64,000 nucleotides of DNA from the NCBI RefSeq assembly GCF_011397635.1, contig NC_064754.1, positions 36,337,543 through 36,401,542 of the forward strand. Reading direction: 5' to 3'. The notes beneath the pieces are model-generated. The model made no database searches, had not been told where the DNA came from, and saw nothing but the letters and a program-made list of their open reading frames with translations. This stretch comes from Epinephelus fuscoguttatus (taxonomy: Eukaryota; Chordata; Actinopteri; Perciformes; Serranidae). Below are positions 1 through 13,107 of this stretch, one piece after another; positions within the stretch are counted from its first letter, which is position 1; each line of letters opens with the position of its first letter. A program made the position numbers and the translations under genes.

Positions 1-2036
1 TTCAGTCAATCTTTGAGAGAGTTTGTTTGGAAAGTATTGATTGTTGCTGAATACCTGCTTATATAACTAAACCCTGAAAGAAAACAAGCAAAACAATGGT
101 ACAAGGACAGGGATTGAGGGTAAAGAAAACAAGTGTTTGATTAAATACTGGACTGCTTTCATCTTCTGGGAGATAGACATGTAGGTGGTAGATGGGTAGT
201 TAGGTAATCATGTACATTATCTGTTATTCCTTAAATAAAAACTCCAGTTGCAATGTTCAGTTAGAGTACAAAATTGACTCCAAAGCTGTTACAGGAACCC
301 CACTGGCATCTGTTAGCATGGACTCAGTGATTCACTGTTCCACTGGTGTTCTTATTCGTATCATCAAAGGAAAACTGGTTCATTTTTTAGATCAAAGTCC
401 AAATAAAGTGGTAACATAGAGAGACTGTCTAAAAATGGTTCCACCTGCAGTTTTTCATTAGTGCATGCAAACCAATTATTAGTCTCAAAATTGACTGTGT
501 CCTTTGCCATTTTGAGGGTCTTGCCATTTTCTGCATTCCATCTATAAAATATGCAGAGCTTATTGAATCATTCTGAGAAATCTGTAATCAATATCTATCT
601 TTCTGTGTAACTGCATACAAACACATTAAACAGAGCTAACAAATGGTCACTGTTTTACCATATATCAATAGTAGTACCAGGTTGATGAGATGGCATGCTG
701 AGCCAGACTTATATCGAGCCTTTCTGAATCGAAAAGCTTAATCTATCGTATGTGTTACATAACACAGCATCTCTAAAGGATTGCAATCACCTCCAGGTCT
801 CGCATCGATGGGCTGCTGATTAGCTCGTGTCAAAAAGTCACCTCGTCTGTTCTCTATTTATATCACCCTCTCATTTATCTTACTTTGCAGCTCAAAGAAG
901 AAAGGGAAAAATTCTTGGTAATTTGTGCTCATTCTCAGCATTTCTCTTCACTCATCAGGTCTCACCACCCACCATCCATTCTCTGCATGAACGGAGGGGT
1001 CAAAGCACTCAAGGCAAAACTAGTGTCTGATTGACATGGTTCAGTGAAAAATGCCCAGATGGTCCTTGTTACTCTGAGACCCCAGCAGCTTTCATAATAT
1101 GTTCCACTGCTTCAGTTTCTTGCCACTGTATGTGTGCGTGTGTGTCTGTGAAATTATGTAACCTAGGGATTTATGCAACACCTGGCAACCCTGACCACCA
1201 AAACACCGGCCTGCTCTGCATCTTCACTTATTCTAGTAATTGCTTGAAAGCTATGGGAGCATAATTGGCTTTTTTGTATTGATTCAGAGATTACCATGTT
1301 TATTAGATCTCAGTGCTTCCAAGCACAACAGGGGGTGAAGGAGGAAGTAGAGGTGGAGTCGTTTGGCGAGTGGAGCTAGTGTGGTTTCTGATAAGGGTAA
1401 AAAAGGACAATCATATGGTCCCATTTGAAGAGAAAGGAACCTTAAATGGAGGTGGCCTATTCTTCACAGGGGATCTTCCTCCTAAGATGACAGAGCCAAT
1501 TTAAAGGCCGTTCTGAAATGATTCGATATTCACAGTAAAAGGAAAAAAAAAAACTTTGTGATCAAACTTTAATTTTCTCTTTCCATCTAGATGACTCACT
1601 CTTGGTGTACCATCGGAAAGGCTTGTATGGTAAAAGACATTTATAAGTCAGTAGCAGGCAGTGCGACTTTTCTCATCCCATCTCAGCATTCATTTCCCAC
1701 ATTATCACCTCTTGTTTTGATGTATTTTATGCACAATGAAGTATATCTGTATGTGGTAATTAGTTCTTGTGGCACGTTCTGATCGGATCATCTAATTTCT
1801 GCAAATGAAAAGCAACTAATTAGAGAAGGATGGAGGTTATGAAATGGCAGAAAACAAATCCCATCTGGGTTTTTCACAGATGGCATTTGATTTCAATCTT
1901 AACACCTGTAATAAAATGGTTCTTATTAATGTACTAAATCGTCCTTAGTCAAAGGTTTAAACTGTGTATTCTCCACAACCGGTAAATAAACACAGCCATC
2001 ACATAAAAGATAACTACAATTACTGCCTCGTGGTTG
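1..2036. other. Intergenic, no gene recognised
   Basis: AT-rich single-copy-looking sequence. Open frames are short (under 80 codons) and show no recognisable domain, splice-flanked structure or Kozak start. I see no repeat that recurs elsewhere in the window. Confidence 0.6.
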
Positions 2037-2509
2037 TATGCCTCCGCAAACCTGTTAAGTTGCAATTACAGTTTACAAACAAGTCTGTTCATACTCGCAT
2101 GTAGCCTTGGCAGTTGACAACGCTTCAAATATGGATGATGCTGCAAAGATGCTACAGATTCTAAATAGTTAATGCTTCACACTCATCTTAAACTCAGCAG
2201 CACAGAAGATCTGTATGATCACCACAGTATCAAGGTTAGTGTCGCTAATTGAGCATCCCACCAAATGTCACCCTTCTGTTCCTGAGTTATGACACTGAGT
2301 AGTGACCAAAAAAGTGTTTTTGCAGAGCATTGTGATGTCACAGTGAAACTGACCTTTGACCTTATTGATATAAAATGTCATCACCTAGATATTTAAAGAA
2401 ATTCCCTCCGGGCATTCTTGAAATATTGCGTTCACGAGAACAGGATGGCAGACGGACAACCAAAAGACATAGTGCCTCTGTCCACAGTTGTCATCAGTGT
2501 GGAGGCATA
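2037..2509. repeat. Dispersed repeat with nuclear-receptor half-sites, copy 1
   Basis: This is the first of three diverged copies (others at 19938-21620 and 47984-48640). The shared order is a start around TATGCCTCCGC, a stretch ending AGTTATGACACTGAGTA, the motif TGACCTTTGACCT, ATAAAATGTCATCAC, then a tail with AAATTCCCTC, TTCTTGA and TTCACGAGAA. The copy ends in GTGGAGGCATA, which is nearly the reverse complement of its start (about 11 bp, 10 matching), so it may be a terminal-inverted-repeat element. I recognise the pattern as common in teleost genomes but cannot name the family. This copy lacks the middle segment with the second receptor motif found in copy 2. Confidence 0.75.
2350..2362 (-). 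promoter_or_regulatory. DR1-type nuclear-receptor motif inside repeat
   Basis: TGACCTTTGACCT is the reverse complement of AGGTCAAAGGTCA, a perfect direct repeat of the hexamer with 1-bp spacing. DR1 is the known binding consensus for RXR heterodimers, HNF4 and COUP-TF. The sequence match is exact; occupancy or function is not shown. Confidence 0.45.
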
Positions 2510-4009
2510 AAAACTGTAGCAAGACTTACACAGGTGACTGCACTTCTGCCATTATATTACTTTTAGTTATCAGGGCGACAAGTGGCATTTGAGTCATTAA
2601 GGATGAAAGTAGAATTATTCATTTGCAGTAATATGTTATTAGGGATTGATGATTTCTAATCTGTTTAAAAAACAAAAGTTGATTTCAGGATGGATTTTTG
2701 ACTCCTGATATGTGACCTTTATCTAATATTTATTTAATATGTGATACACACATACATGTATATGATGAAACACCCCACAAAAATATGTTTTTAAAGTGCT
2801 AATAAATGCAATTTCCTTCTGAACATTCAACTGAATTTCTTCCTCATTTCTACAATTTTCTCACGTCACACTACACAGCAGGAAACCAGCAAATGTGTTA
2901 ATGAAATGTTAATCGTAAACAGTGATAGTGCAGGTTATTATTAACATCACACACACCATGCACTCCGAAAGGCCATTTTCCAGTCCTTGTGAAATAAATA
3001 ACACATTTGATGCTTGCACACATTTGGTATTCTGGACAAAGAGAAAACCGTCTGATGCAAGAGACACTGGGAAGAGAACAAAGACAGCATGCCAGACAAA
3101 ATGTTCCTTGCGAACACAAACACAAGGCAAACACACGCAGCGCATGCATGCACTTGCACACGGCACGTGCAAATACACAGAAAGACAGACACACATTCAA
3201 GTGCGCACACACACGCAAAAAACACACACACACACACACATACTTCACACCTCAACCGGACATCTTGTTTCTGTTGACATTGCTTCAGCAGGAGGAAGAT
3301 GTGTGTCTGTGAAGTGTTTTCATGATTAGCAAACAGTCTGATTTCATTCATACGCACTATTTTTGGACAAATGTTTGCCATGTTCTATGTTCCACAGAAA
3401 CAGATGCACACACACAACAACAGACACATACATGATTTAAACAAACAATAGGCCTTTTATTTATGCATAGATACCACACACACACACAGAATGCTAATGC
3501 ACACCTGCACACATATACACACATCTGTCTACTAGACCACGTATTGATTTGTAGCAGTCGGCCATTGCATTCAGCAAATCTGCCACCACATATACTTACA
3601 CAACATCGTCTGGCCAGTGACCTGTTCAGATCATGACACCAGATATATTCACCTCATGTTGTTTTTTTTTGTAATAAATCTGTACATGTAGCTAAATAGG
3701 TCACTGAGCAGAGTGATGCATTTGGATTTCATTCACATCCTGTGACAGTTCATGAGTCACATTCGACACCCACAGAGAGAACAAGACACACACAACATCT
3801 TTTCAGCCAAACTGTATTTGGATAAGAAAAATAATCACACCATATCAGATTTTTTATATATTTGCCTGTTTTTCTTGTGGTTTTGGCAGCATTGTCCAGA
3901 AGACAGAAATGAGAGTGGGAGCCCATATGTGACACAACACAACAATAAGTAATTTAACCAAAAATTAAATGAATACATTTTAGAAAAATATGCACACACT
4001 TGATAGCCA
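2510..4009. other. Intergenic, CA-rich low-complexity stretch
   Basis: The section from about 3110 to 3530 is rich in interrupted CACA runs and generates several overlapping Cys/His-rich open frames on both strands. These are composition artefacts. No gene is supported. Confidence 0.6.
3215..3240. repeat. CA microsatellite (imperfect)
   Basis: Imperfect CA dinucleotide run, interrupted by a short A tract. Confidence 0.8.
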
Positions 4010-4172
4010 ACATCCATGGCAGATGGAAGACGACACTGTGGATGGTTGCCATACTGAGAGCTCACCCACATCTCCACATATTGAGAGCCCTTGAAGCCCA
4101 AACATTTCAGTGCCAATACTGACTGCCTGTAGTTCTTGTGCATTTGACAAATAAAACCTTGAACTTGAACTT
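4010..4172 (+). repeat. Retroposon 3' tail fragment
   Basis: The stretch ends GACAAATAAAACCTTGAACT followed by a second TTGAAC unit. A polyadenylation-like AATAAA plus a short CTTGAA tandem tail is typical of teleost LINE/SINE 3' ends. The 5' limit is approximate and the family is not assigned. Confidence 0.45.
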
Positions 4173-4479
4173 CTGGTCAAACTACTAACCTGCTTATCAA
4201 GCACTGCAGTGTTTAATTGACAGCTAATATAACAGTCCAGTGTCACTTCCAACTTGTCAAATTGTCAAACTTGCTGGGGTCAGTGGCTGAGGTGTCAGAC
4301 ACTGATGCACAGAGGCACCCTTTAGTGGGTTAGGGTTAGGGTATGAGGTGCACCAGGCAGTGGCATTTAAAGTCTGAACTTTCACCCAGAAAGCCCAGAA
4401 AGAAGTTTCTACCTTTCTACCTTTATTTTGAAAAGAGACTGTAAGTATTTACCAACAAATCCCTGAGCATCCAAAATTG

Positions 4480-4533
4480 ATGCCGGAGGGGTACCTAAAG
4501 CATCATAGTTTGACACTGAGGGCCACTGACTAA
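4480..4533 (+). repeat. Host dispersed repeat, left half (interrupted)
   Basis: CACTGAGGGCCACTGACTAA here and GTGTCACTATTTGATGAG at 5534 onward join into one sequence once the inserted element is removed. A diverged relative is readable near 17565-17640 (CTGAGGGCCATGACC ... TATTTGATGAGTTGGGAGT). Confidence 0.55.
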
Positions 4534-5530
4534 GGGCTCTAGTTTCGCAGACCTGGTGTGGCGGAGGCGCAGCACACCTGCGCTTTGCCAACTGGGTGTG
4601 ACCAGGCGGATTTTGCAAGTTTGGCACACCGTGCGCCTGGCGCAGCTACTCTTCTTTCCCACCTCCATCCCTTCTACCTGCGCAAGTTGGAAAGAGGGAG
4701 GACAGAAGGCATGGAGTGGGTTTTACACACATCACACCAATCAAATGAGCCCCTCTCCTCGCCCTTAAATGCACCACGCGAAGGCGTAATGAGAGTTTAC
4801 TCAATTCGCCATGGCAGAAGAGAGCAGCAGTGTCAGATGGCCAAACTTTCCCAGGAGGAAACTGATGTTTTGGTCCGGGAGGTCCAAGCTCGCAGTGTCC
4901 GAATATACGGAACTGGGGGATGCTGAATATATACTCCCTATCTGATGCTGTGGCTGTGTGTGGTTGGCTGAGAGGGATGTGAACTCATTAGTTTGCAGCT
5001 GTGTTAATCAAATCAGGTTGGGTTTCCATTACGCGGCCAAACGTGCCAAATGGTGCCAATCCCCTTTGATCTGACATCAGATGTGACGGGACAGTTGATA
5101 TAGAGATACATTTATGTGCTGATTGCAGATAGTTGCATTGAATAGTGTTTTTTGTGGCTATTTATTGCATCGTTTATGTGCCTGACATTCTGGAAACCTG
5201 CCTGTGAGGTTTTGGTGACGTGTGCGCACTGTCCACCGGTCAGCCAAACTGCCGTTACACCGGCTGCGCTCCGCCTGCGCTGACAGTAGACCTGGTTTCA
5301 GCTGGCGAGCTTTTAGCGCACCTTCAGCGAAGCCTTTTGGCACAAACTGTCACTGCACCAAGCTGGATCTGTCGACACCTCCCCCTGCTGCGCCGCCACA
5401 CCCATCTCAGCGCACCTCGGTCTGCCAAACTACCAAACTGAGCGCTCCTCAGGTTGCGCTGCTCGAAACTAGCTCTGCGCGGGGTTCACCACCCTGAGCC
5501 ACCCTGCGCTGCACTGGGAAACTAGAGCCC
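4534..5530 (+). mobile_element. PIF/Harbinger-type non-autonomous DNA element, copy 1
   Basis: A 997-bp element with perfect 13-bp terminal inverted repeats (GGGCTCTAGTTTC and its reverse complement at 5518-5530). It is flanked on both sides by the trinucleotide TAA, the TWA-type 3-bp target duplication known for PIF/Harbinger. It carries a short Myb/SANT-like reading frame fragment near 4811, the second protein typical of this superfamily, but no transposase. It is about 140 bp shorter than copy 2 (20407-21542), mostly because of an internal deletion right after the Myb-like exon. Confidence 0.85.
4811..4915 (+). pseudogene. Broken Myb/SANT-like fragment of Harbinger element
   Basis: The ATG and first codons match copy 2 (MAEESSSVR...). 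One base is missing in the run after AACTT relative to copy 2, shifting the frame at about codon 13. The rest of the domain is still recognisable in another frame (EETDVLVREVQARSVRIYGT). The coding part stops abruptly at the internal deletion. It is a relict, not a functional gene. Confidence 0.75.
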
Positions 5531-5533
5531 TAA

Positions 5534-5600
5534 GTGTCACTATTTGATGAGCCAGGAGTGAAAATGTGTTGAATATAACAAGCCGAAGTACAAATCAAGA
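5534..5600 (+). repeat. Host dispersed repeat, right half
   Basis: Continuation of the repeat interrupted by the Harbinger element. The TAA duplication marks the junction. The far limit is approximate. Confidence 0.5.
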
Positions 5601-5789
5601 AATCTTTCCATGTTTATTGACTGAAAGGAGACGTTTCCACTAGAAAACTGATGACAATTGTGGTGCAAAGTTCATGGCTCTTTTAAGTGAGTGTGTTAGA
5701 GCTCTGATTGCCCAGAAAATCAGACGCGACCCTATACATGAACCCATACAGTTTCTGTCCAAGCCCCCTTTCCATCATTGTATTACCTT

Positions 5790-6385
5790 GTATGGTCACT
5801 ATACTATAATGAGACTCAACTTTTGGATTTTCATGAATAAATAAACTCCATTAGTAACATTATGAAACTCTATTGATTACTCTCAGAATAGCATTCATTT
5901 TTTGGACCTGTCTATTTCTAAGGGGGCTGAGGGAGAGTTACATACCACTCCTTTTGGGAAGAGTACTTCATGCAAAAAGATCTTCAGGCTGAGGCTATGT
6001 TCAATAGGTTTTTAAACAGAGCTTACAAACCCATGGTGGTTAAGCAGGCTTTTAACAGAGCACAGTCATTTAAGCATGATTCACTTCTTCAAAAAAACCC
6101 CCATCAGAATACAGAAACTCAAACAAAGGGAAGCTTTTTGGATCCATCACCTACATGCTTTAAAGTATCCTGATCTTAATGCGGATATAGACTTCACATG
6201 GTGATGTGCACATGTGATTTGTCTCTGTTTTCTATAGGCTTCAACATTTCTCTCAGTCTATGTGATAAGATGTGTGTGGATGTCTATCAGCTCCTGCTAC
6301 TTTATAGTTGGGGCCATACCTTTGTAATATGTTTTCAAAGCCCTGATGAAGATCTGTATTGGTCGAAATATGTTGGCTCTTTTAA
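5790..6385 (+). mobile_element. Penelope-like retroelement remnant (3' part)
   Basis: The stretch contains the end of a reverse-transcriptase frame (5899-5967, starting FLDLSISKGAEGELHTTPF) and a second piece in another frame from 5970. It ends with a conserved-looking 3' sequence around 6341-6380 (CCCTGATGAAG ... GGTCGAAA ... GTTGGCTC). The FLDL...G.L.T.....K.T pattern followed by RF..R.YK...V..A..RA is what I associate with the C-terminal RT region of Penelope-like elements of fish. No endonuclease domain is seen. The copy is 5'-truncated and frameshifted. Confidence 0.55.
5899..6171 (+). pseudogene. Frameshifted reverse-transcriptase C-terminal fragment
   Basis: Two adjacent pieces read in different frames: 5899-5967 gives FLDLSISKGAEGELHTTPFG and KST, and 5970-6171 gives a piece with MFNRFLNRAYKPMVVKQAFN. 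The intervening block expected in intact relatives is missing. Non-functional. Confidence 0.55.
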
Positions 6386-9300
6386 TGATTTAGTCATGAC
6401 GATAAAGGGTTTTTAATATTTTCTTCCTCGTTTTCTACATTTCTGGAGTGCCTTCTTGTGTGTCCTCATGTTTCCTGTTCTGCATGAGTACCCGACACAA
6501 GGTTCTGATCTATGTTTGATTATACAGAGCTACAGGTCATCCCTCTCTTTTTCTGAACTGTGTGCTGGCTAATGTCACTGCCCACTCATATGCTTCCTGG
6601 CCCTGTTCAGCCTGCCAGACCAGCCAGGCTGTTAGAGACTTTGTGGTGAGACTTGGCTTGAGTGATAAACTGTATTGTGTGCTGTCTACCTGCCGTGCCT
6701 TGCCCTGTACCTGCTGAGTTGTGACATTCAACACTTCGCCAACTGTTACTGGCTTCCTGTGTGCTGCAGTTGGGTCCCAATGCAACCCATTATATCTGAT
6801 GGCCATTGTGAAACTTGCAGTGAAGCACTTAGGCATTAAGTTAACCATTCAGTCTTGGTAGATTGCTGCTTGGCTGTTTGGCTCATTCTGACCCCATCAC
6901 TCAGTTTACATTGACATATTGAACTGACTGATATAGTAAAGATTCATATTGTAATAGTAGTTTAAGACCAATAGATTTCAGAATTCCTCAATTCTTCATA
7001 TCAGTAAGCAAAGCCTGTAGGGAAACAAAACAAACAACAAAACATCCTCTGACTTTAAATTAGATGCAGATTAAATCACGGTGAATTAAACATTAGGTCA
7101 AAATGGAGTTTTAGTTAAATGTCATGGCTGCATAAACAGGTGTTCAGACAGAAAGAGAAACCCCAATGTCAGTATAACCCTCCTGAACAACACAAACACA
7201 ACAACCTAAGGTACATGCCCAGCTTGAAGCTGTGCAGCAGCAGGGTCAATGAGGCTGAAGAGGTTCTAGGAGGCTGATCGAGGTTATTCTGACCTCCCTC
7301 TGAACAGAAATGTTGGAGATGTGATCAATCAAGCCTGCCCTCTCTTTGCAGAAGCCCTGAAGAGCTTTCCAGATGGATTAAGACCTAAGAACTATAGGTC
7401 AACACCTCACACACATGCACTGACACACATAAACATACACACTCAACCGATGAAGGGACGCTGCTGTCAAAGCCCAAAACCCTCAGTGTTTTTCTTTTTT
7501 TCCTTTCAACCCATGGTCACAAGACATTCTGTTCGTCTGACATTTGATTTTTATGCTTGATTGATGTTTAAGGACATGCAGACTGACAGTGAAAAATGAT
7601 GTGTGAGTGTTTAAGCTTGTGTGCTCGTGTTTAGTCCTATTTTAGTTTCTCAATTTCTCACATTTTGGCCACACTGTCCTTAAAACAGCTGATTTCTGTA
7701 TATTATTTTGATGGCATTCCTGTTGCTGATAAGCAGCTACAAAAGAAGGGATGGGCAGAAACAGGATCATATTAACTCTAACATGACAGATACATGTGAT
7801 TGTGCTGTATTTTTCCAAGCTACTACAGTTCCGGTTAATGATTCCATAACCTCGATGACATGTGGAGAAGTTAACATATGGCTGGATGTGTAAATCTTTC
7901 CTCTCTTAAGTAGAGTGGGAACAGGTATGCAGGCACAGTATGTACTGTTCTGTTTCCCCCCTGGAAAAGGCAAAACAGGCACCACAGTAGGACACGGAAA
8001 TCTTACAGAAAAAGGAAAGAGCCCACTGACTTCTATGCTCCTTCTCATAAGTGCCACAACAGATATATTGGCAATAAACCGTGGAGACGACTTGTCACAG
8101 GCAGTAACATCTCACAGTGTACACAACAACATGTCACTGACAGGCACTTTAAAGAAATACTGGAGAAAAACCATAAAGCATAAAGGCTTGCAACTTAATG
8201 TTTGCAGTATTAACTGGTGGCATCCGAGTGCCCCATGATTCCAACCCCAACTCCAGGAAATGACCCAGAAAGCAGGGGTTCATATGCCATATGGAGTCAA
8301 ATCTGTTTGTGAACTGATGTTTTTACTAGTATACCAGAACAAGATGGATTGATGCCAAACTGTTTTATTGAATTTCACATTCAGCCACTGTTATTCTTCA
8401 TGTGCACTCAACTGGCAGAGCAGTGGAGAGGATAACCTAGGGCAAGATAGGGCAGGCAAGTCAATCAGGCTTAGCTGAAGCCACGGAGACAGAAAAATTT
8501 ACTTTGACGCCCTCACCTCCCTGTCTGCCAAAATCCGGCAGGATGGCAGGGTACAAAAACTTCAAAACAAACAAACAGATACAGAAAAATACTAAAACTT
8601 GTGAGTCCGTTTGAATTTTGTTTACAGGAACATCAACCACAATGGGTAACATAATGATGTATCGCAGGTATACTGTCTGGCATTTGTTGGACCCACAGTT
8701 GATGGCCCTGTGTGTCTCACAGAGATGCCAAAGAGATGCTAAACTGTGCCCCCAGAGTCTTTGAAGTGGCACCAGTGTTATCGCACTCTGGGAAAAGATC
8801 GGGCTCTTTAATATGTTTGCATGCAATTATTTACTAATTAGCACACCAAGTGCAGCTGGGGCTGATGGGAACTTCACAAAGCATTAAAATGACAAAAATT
8901 TTGACCGGATGATGGCGCTAGAGGAAATGTCACTGGATCCCAAAGTCATAAAGAGTCTGAGAACCATGCTTTTAGGGTTTAAAAATGCATAGCAGTTCTA
9001 TGATGGCCCTGTAAATGCACAACAAAATAAGGAAACATCTGACATCACATACAGTAGCTGTAAATACAGAAAACAGCTAAATACCGGAATGGACTGCATG
9101 TAGCACGACAATGGAAACTGTCTCCAGAGGACACTAAAAAGTGATACACATGGCTGGAATTAGCCTAAGACACCCACAATTGTGTGTATTTTGTCAGATT
9201 ATTAGAATTGGTTGGCTAATAATAAGCAAAAGGCTAATGCCAGATTAACTTCGGTCGTGTGCATCACATCTAAGTGTCTCATGGAGACAGTTTCTGTTGT

Positions 9301-9967
9301 CACTTGCAATACGTTTCTTCTTTTGTTCTGTTCTTTTTATTTGCAGCTATGTGTTGTTGTGAAGATGGTTTTTGCTTCCTTATAGCTGATAATTTAATGA
9401 AACCCAAAATGATCAACCTGCTGATGGTGTTTGTAATGTCAAGAGATCACCAAAGTCACTAGGCTTTAAACTTAGCACCCACAGAAAAATGATTCACTAT
9501 TTCTCAATTCTGAGGCAAGATATAAAACTGCAGCACAGAGATTCAGCTGAGCAGCAGCTATGCATTCTGTTTATGTTTGTTGTTGTTATCTGATTCTATT
9601 ACTGCAATAACCCACGGCAGACTGTTCACTGTGCTTCTCTTCATTAACCCATTTGTCAGTTTAACAGGCTTGCACAGGGTTTCTATGGTGACTGTAACAG
9701 GTATCAGCCAAAGCGAGACTGAAAGAGAGTGAGAGAGGTGAAAGAGGACAAAAAACAAGCATGGTGGCATTGATTACTGCCCAGGACTGACTGTCAATAT
9801 GCAGAACAAACACACTTTCACACTCCTACACACTCTATTAACATACAAAGATGACAGAAATGAGAATAGACACACAAGTCTGCTGTTCTGCACTCATTAG
9901 TTTGGAAAAATATCAGAGAAATTCTGTTGTGAAAAGTAATATAAACTACTTTTTTTGGTTTACAAAA
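6386..9967. other. Intergenic, no gene recognised
   Basis: Only short frames on both strands, none with a recognisable motif. There are minor CA-rich patches (7410-7450, 9790-9840). No element with paired ends was found. Confidence 0.55.
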
Positions 9968-10200
9968 AAGATCATGGTTTGGCTTAAGATACAGACATTT
10001 GTTACAGGATTATGCTAAGATGTAATGTGACATAAGTATGTGATGTATGCATGTGACTTATGGAATGTTACATTAAAATAAGTCAACACTGACTTTTAGT
10101 TTCACACAGGACACAAACAGCAGTCTCCCGGTTGAAAGTCCTGTGTTTGTTTAACCTGTTCACCACCCTGATCACCTCCCTACATGGTCTTCTCTTCACA
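9968..10200 (+). repeat. Dispersed repeat related to 16050-17540 host repeat
   Basis: The phrases AAAAAAGATCATGGTTTGGC, AAAATAAGTCAACACTGAC, TTTCACACAGGACACAAACA and GTTGAAAGTCCTGTGTTTGT recur in diverged form at about 16050-16091 and 17370-17500. It appears to be an old interspersed repeat with approximate limits; family unnamed. Confidence 0.55.
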
Positions 10201-13105
10201 CTATGTCACTGTCTTATAGTGCCGCAGATTGGTTTACATTGGAGTTAGCTGAAATCCTGTCTCATGTGTCTCATAACCCTTGTGTCCACAAAGCAGTCCA
10301 GTATAATGAAGTTTGTTACACACCAAAACAGTTATTTGTGCATTTACATTGTCAAAGTTATGGATGGTACCAATAGAACAATTTTATTCCATCCTGCTTT
10401 TCCTCGCCCATCTGTTGAGATAGCGAGCACAGTGATCCGATACTAAAGGGTGGAGCTAGAAACACTGCAGTCTGTTGATTGGTCAATAGAGAAACAACCC
10501 TCTTGCTTGGCAAGGATGGCAGTGGACTGTGACTACTGTGACTACGCTGGCAAGTTCACATAAATTAGTCCACTATAAGTAGAAAATGCTGCCTCTTCAT
10601 CTTTACTAGTTAACAGTTAGCTAGCTATAGACTGAGAAAAACATACTTAAATACACTGTGGTGTTCAAGGGCTACCATCGCTACTGGCAACTTTTAAGGT
10701 GGAATGTTTTCTTGCATGTTACTAAATGCATGAGTTGACCTTGTGAATCAATCAATAAATCTTAATATGGTAATTCTAACTGTTCCATTTGTTTTTACCA
10801 GTTCTCTTGCATGACATACACTCTACTGCTTTAAAAAAAACGAATATGAATTTCAACCAGGTAACGCAAACTGCAAATATTCTAATTTCTCACTTGGAAA
10901 AAAGTGGCAGGGGTCTGGCAGCACTACACCCCTGCTCTAAACACTCCAGCCTGCTCTTTTCATTATGAAAATGTCGTGCATCCCCTTTCCGTGGAAGATC
11001 AGTGAGGTGCAGACATGTTTGGTAAAGAGATCTTAGAGCTGAGCTAGATGGAGCTATTACTATCTGTTAACAACCCTGCCTACACTTAAGCGTAGTGCCT
11101 GTGGTGGAAACGTGAAACAGATCCACTGTGTGTACGCATGGGTTTAGTGGTGGGTGGAAACGCAGCTATAGAGATGCTAAAGGGAGCCCTGTGTGTCAGT
11201 ATCAGACCCTGAGGGGTGTGACAAATTGCCAGTATTTGACAACCTCTGAGTGAGACCTGGCTGATATGTCTCCCACAAGAGCATCCAACTTCCTTTGTAA
11301 CAGCTGTCAGATGCGAGGGCTTACATACAGTTTCATCATATACTAAAGATAGCACTGGGGAAAACTGTATCATCAAACATGTATGGAGCGGAGTGTTCTC
11401 ACCTGGGTCCTGGTATTTACTTTAGGTCCTTTGAGTTATTGTGTGATTGACAGCAGTTTCTTGCTGCAGTGATACTTTCATATAACCATTCAATCCAGTG
11501 TCATTTATACAGCTTTAACCTTCAATACTGATGCTTTCATTATAACCAGGGCTCGTATATAAAGGTACAAACCTGTGATTTTACATTATCAGTCGTGCGG
11601 ATAATTGCACCAGCATACAAAAGACCTGTGATGAGTTTGTTTGTCCAGTGATCTCTGCTTTTGTGCGAAATCAGCGGTTCCCATCTCAGTGGAGAAAGTG
11701 TGGTGGATGTATGGTAATAAGGGACATTAGCATTAAAATGTGCTCATGCTGTGTTCCTTATCTGAGTGAAAGTCCTTTTTTCCCTCTGCATGCCTGCCCT
11801 GCTCATTTTGTCTCTCCCTCCTGCATGCTGTATTAAATCACATAGGCTTTTTAGTATGCAGAACAAACTTAAACTGTTTTCTTTACTGCTTTATCTGTAA
11901 CACACATATGCCTTTTTAGCTGAAGGAGCTCTGGGACATTTGTTGGCAATCATGTTATAAGTGATTGCAATTAATCAGTGCCTTTCCATCACCGTACTGT
12001 AGTTGAAGTGTTAATAATTCCACTCACCTGCATGTGTGCATCTGTGTGTTTCTGCTTGTGACAAAATTGTGTTTTCCATGCACAATGTGGCTGTGGGGAC
12101 CTGCACAACAGCTGATAATTCTGAAAATGCATATCTACATGCATTTGCTTTTTGAGCTCGTTTGAAACTAGCCTCCATTTTCTGATTTAATGCTATTTTA
12201 AAATTAACTTAAAATACATTACTTCTCTGTCTGCTGCATAATATACAGCCACATCATTAATCCTGCTGCCTCTGGAGAGAATTGTGCTCTAGTTATGGTT
12301 TTGATTTCCACCAGAGCCAAAGATACTGACTTTTCCATCACAGCAATCCTCCAGATATTCTTTGGATTAACACAACAGATCATCACACTGACTGAATCAG
12401 CAGAGGGCGTAGGGATTGTGGTTGTATGAAGCCGGTAGTGTACATGTCTTGTGTAGGCAGGTTCAAGGAGATTTGTGTGCAGTCTATACCTCTAAGTGCT
12501 TTGTTTGTGTTTTTAATCCAGGGTTCTGAGTGGGCTTGGAGTCGTGAGAACCTTTTCGAGGGCACTAGGTCACTCCACATTGGGAGCAGTTGAACAGCAC
12601 TCAGCATCCTACCTGTTTGTCAAATAGGCAGTCAGTCATTGCGCTGTATCATCTCCTTGCTTCCATCCCTTTGCCCCACCTACATGCCTACAAACACACA
12701 GACACACACACAAACACACAGGGATGAACACAATCACATTTCCTCTTAGGACCCCTATAGAGACAGAACTTTTTGTTAAAGAGAAAAATTCTTTTTTTTG
12801 TTTAACCAAAATTAGCCTATCACCTAAGTCACCGGACTCCAGAAAACAGTAATTTTAGCATATAGAGCCAACATATTTTCATATCTAACTGGGTGACTTC
12901 AGGGTTTATTTTAACCAAACCAGAGTTGGTGATTATTGGAAAAGTGAAAAGACGAACCAAGACGATTCAGTTTTTGCTAACTTTAATTAAAGTGTGTTTT
13001 ACAATGATAAAGTAACTTTTTATTTAAATAGAGTCTGGTGGCGTTGGCTATAATAATCTCAGGGCTGTTTCTGATTAAACACAATCAGGGTTACCCATAC
13101 TGTTG

Positions 13106-13107
<2 letters not shown>
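10201..13107. other. Intergenic, no gene recognised
   Basis: Mixed unique-looking sequence. A CACA patch lies at 12690-12725. No domain-bearing frame or paired inverted ends were seen. Confidence 0.5.

Noticed and set aside
2898..3381. Several overlapping Cys/His-rich frames on both strands
   Set aside because: They arise from CA/TG-rich low-complexity DNA and would not be expected to be genes.
4327..4342. GGGTTAGGGTTAGGGT, telomere-like
   Set aside because: Only about two and a half units; too short to claim an interstitial telomeric repeat or chromosome fusion point.
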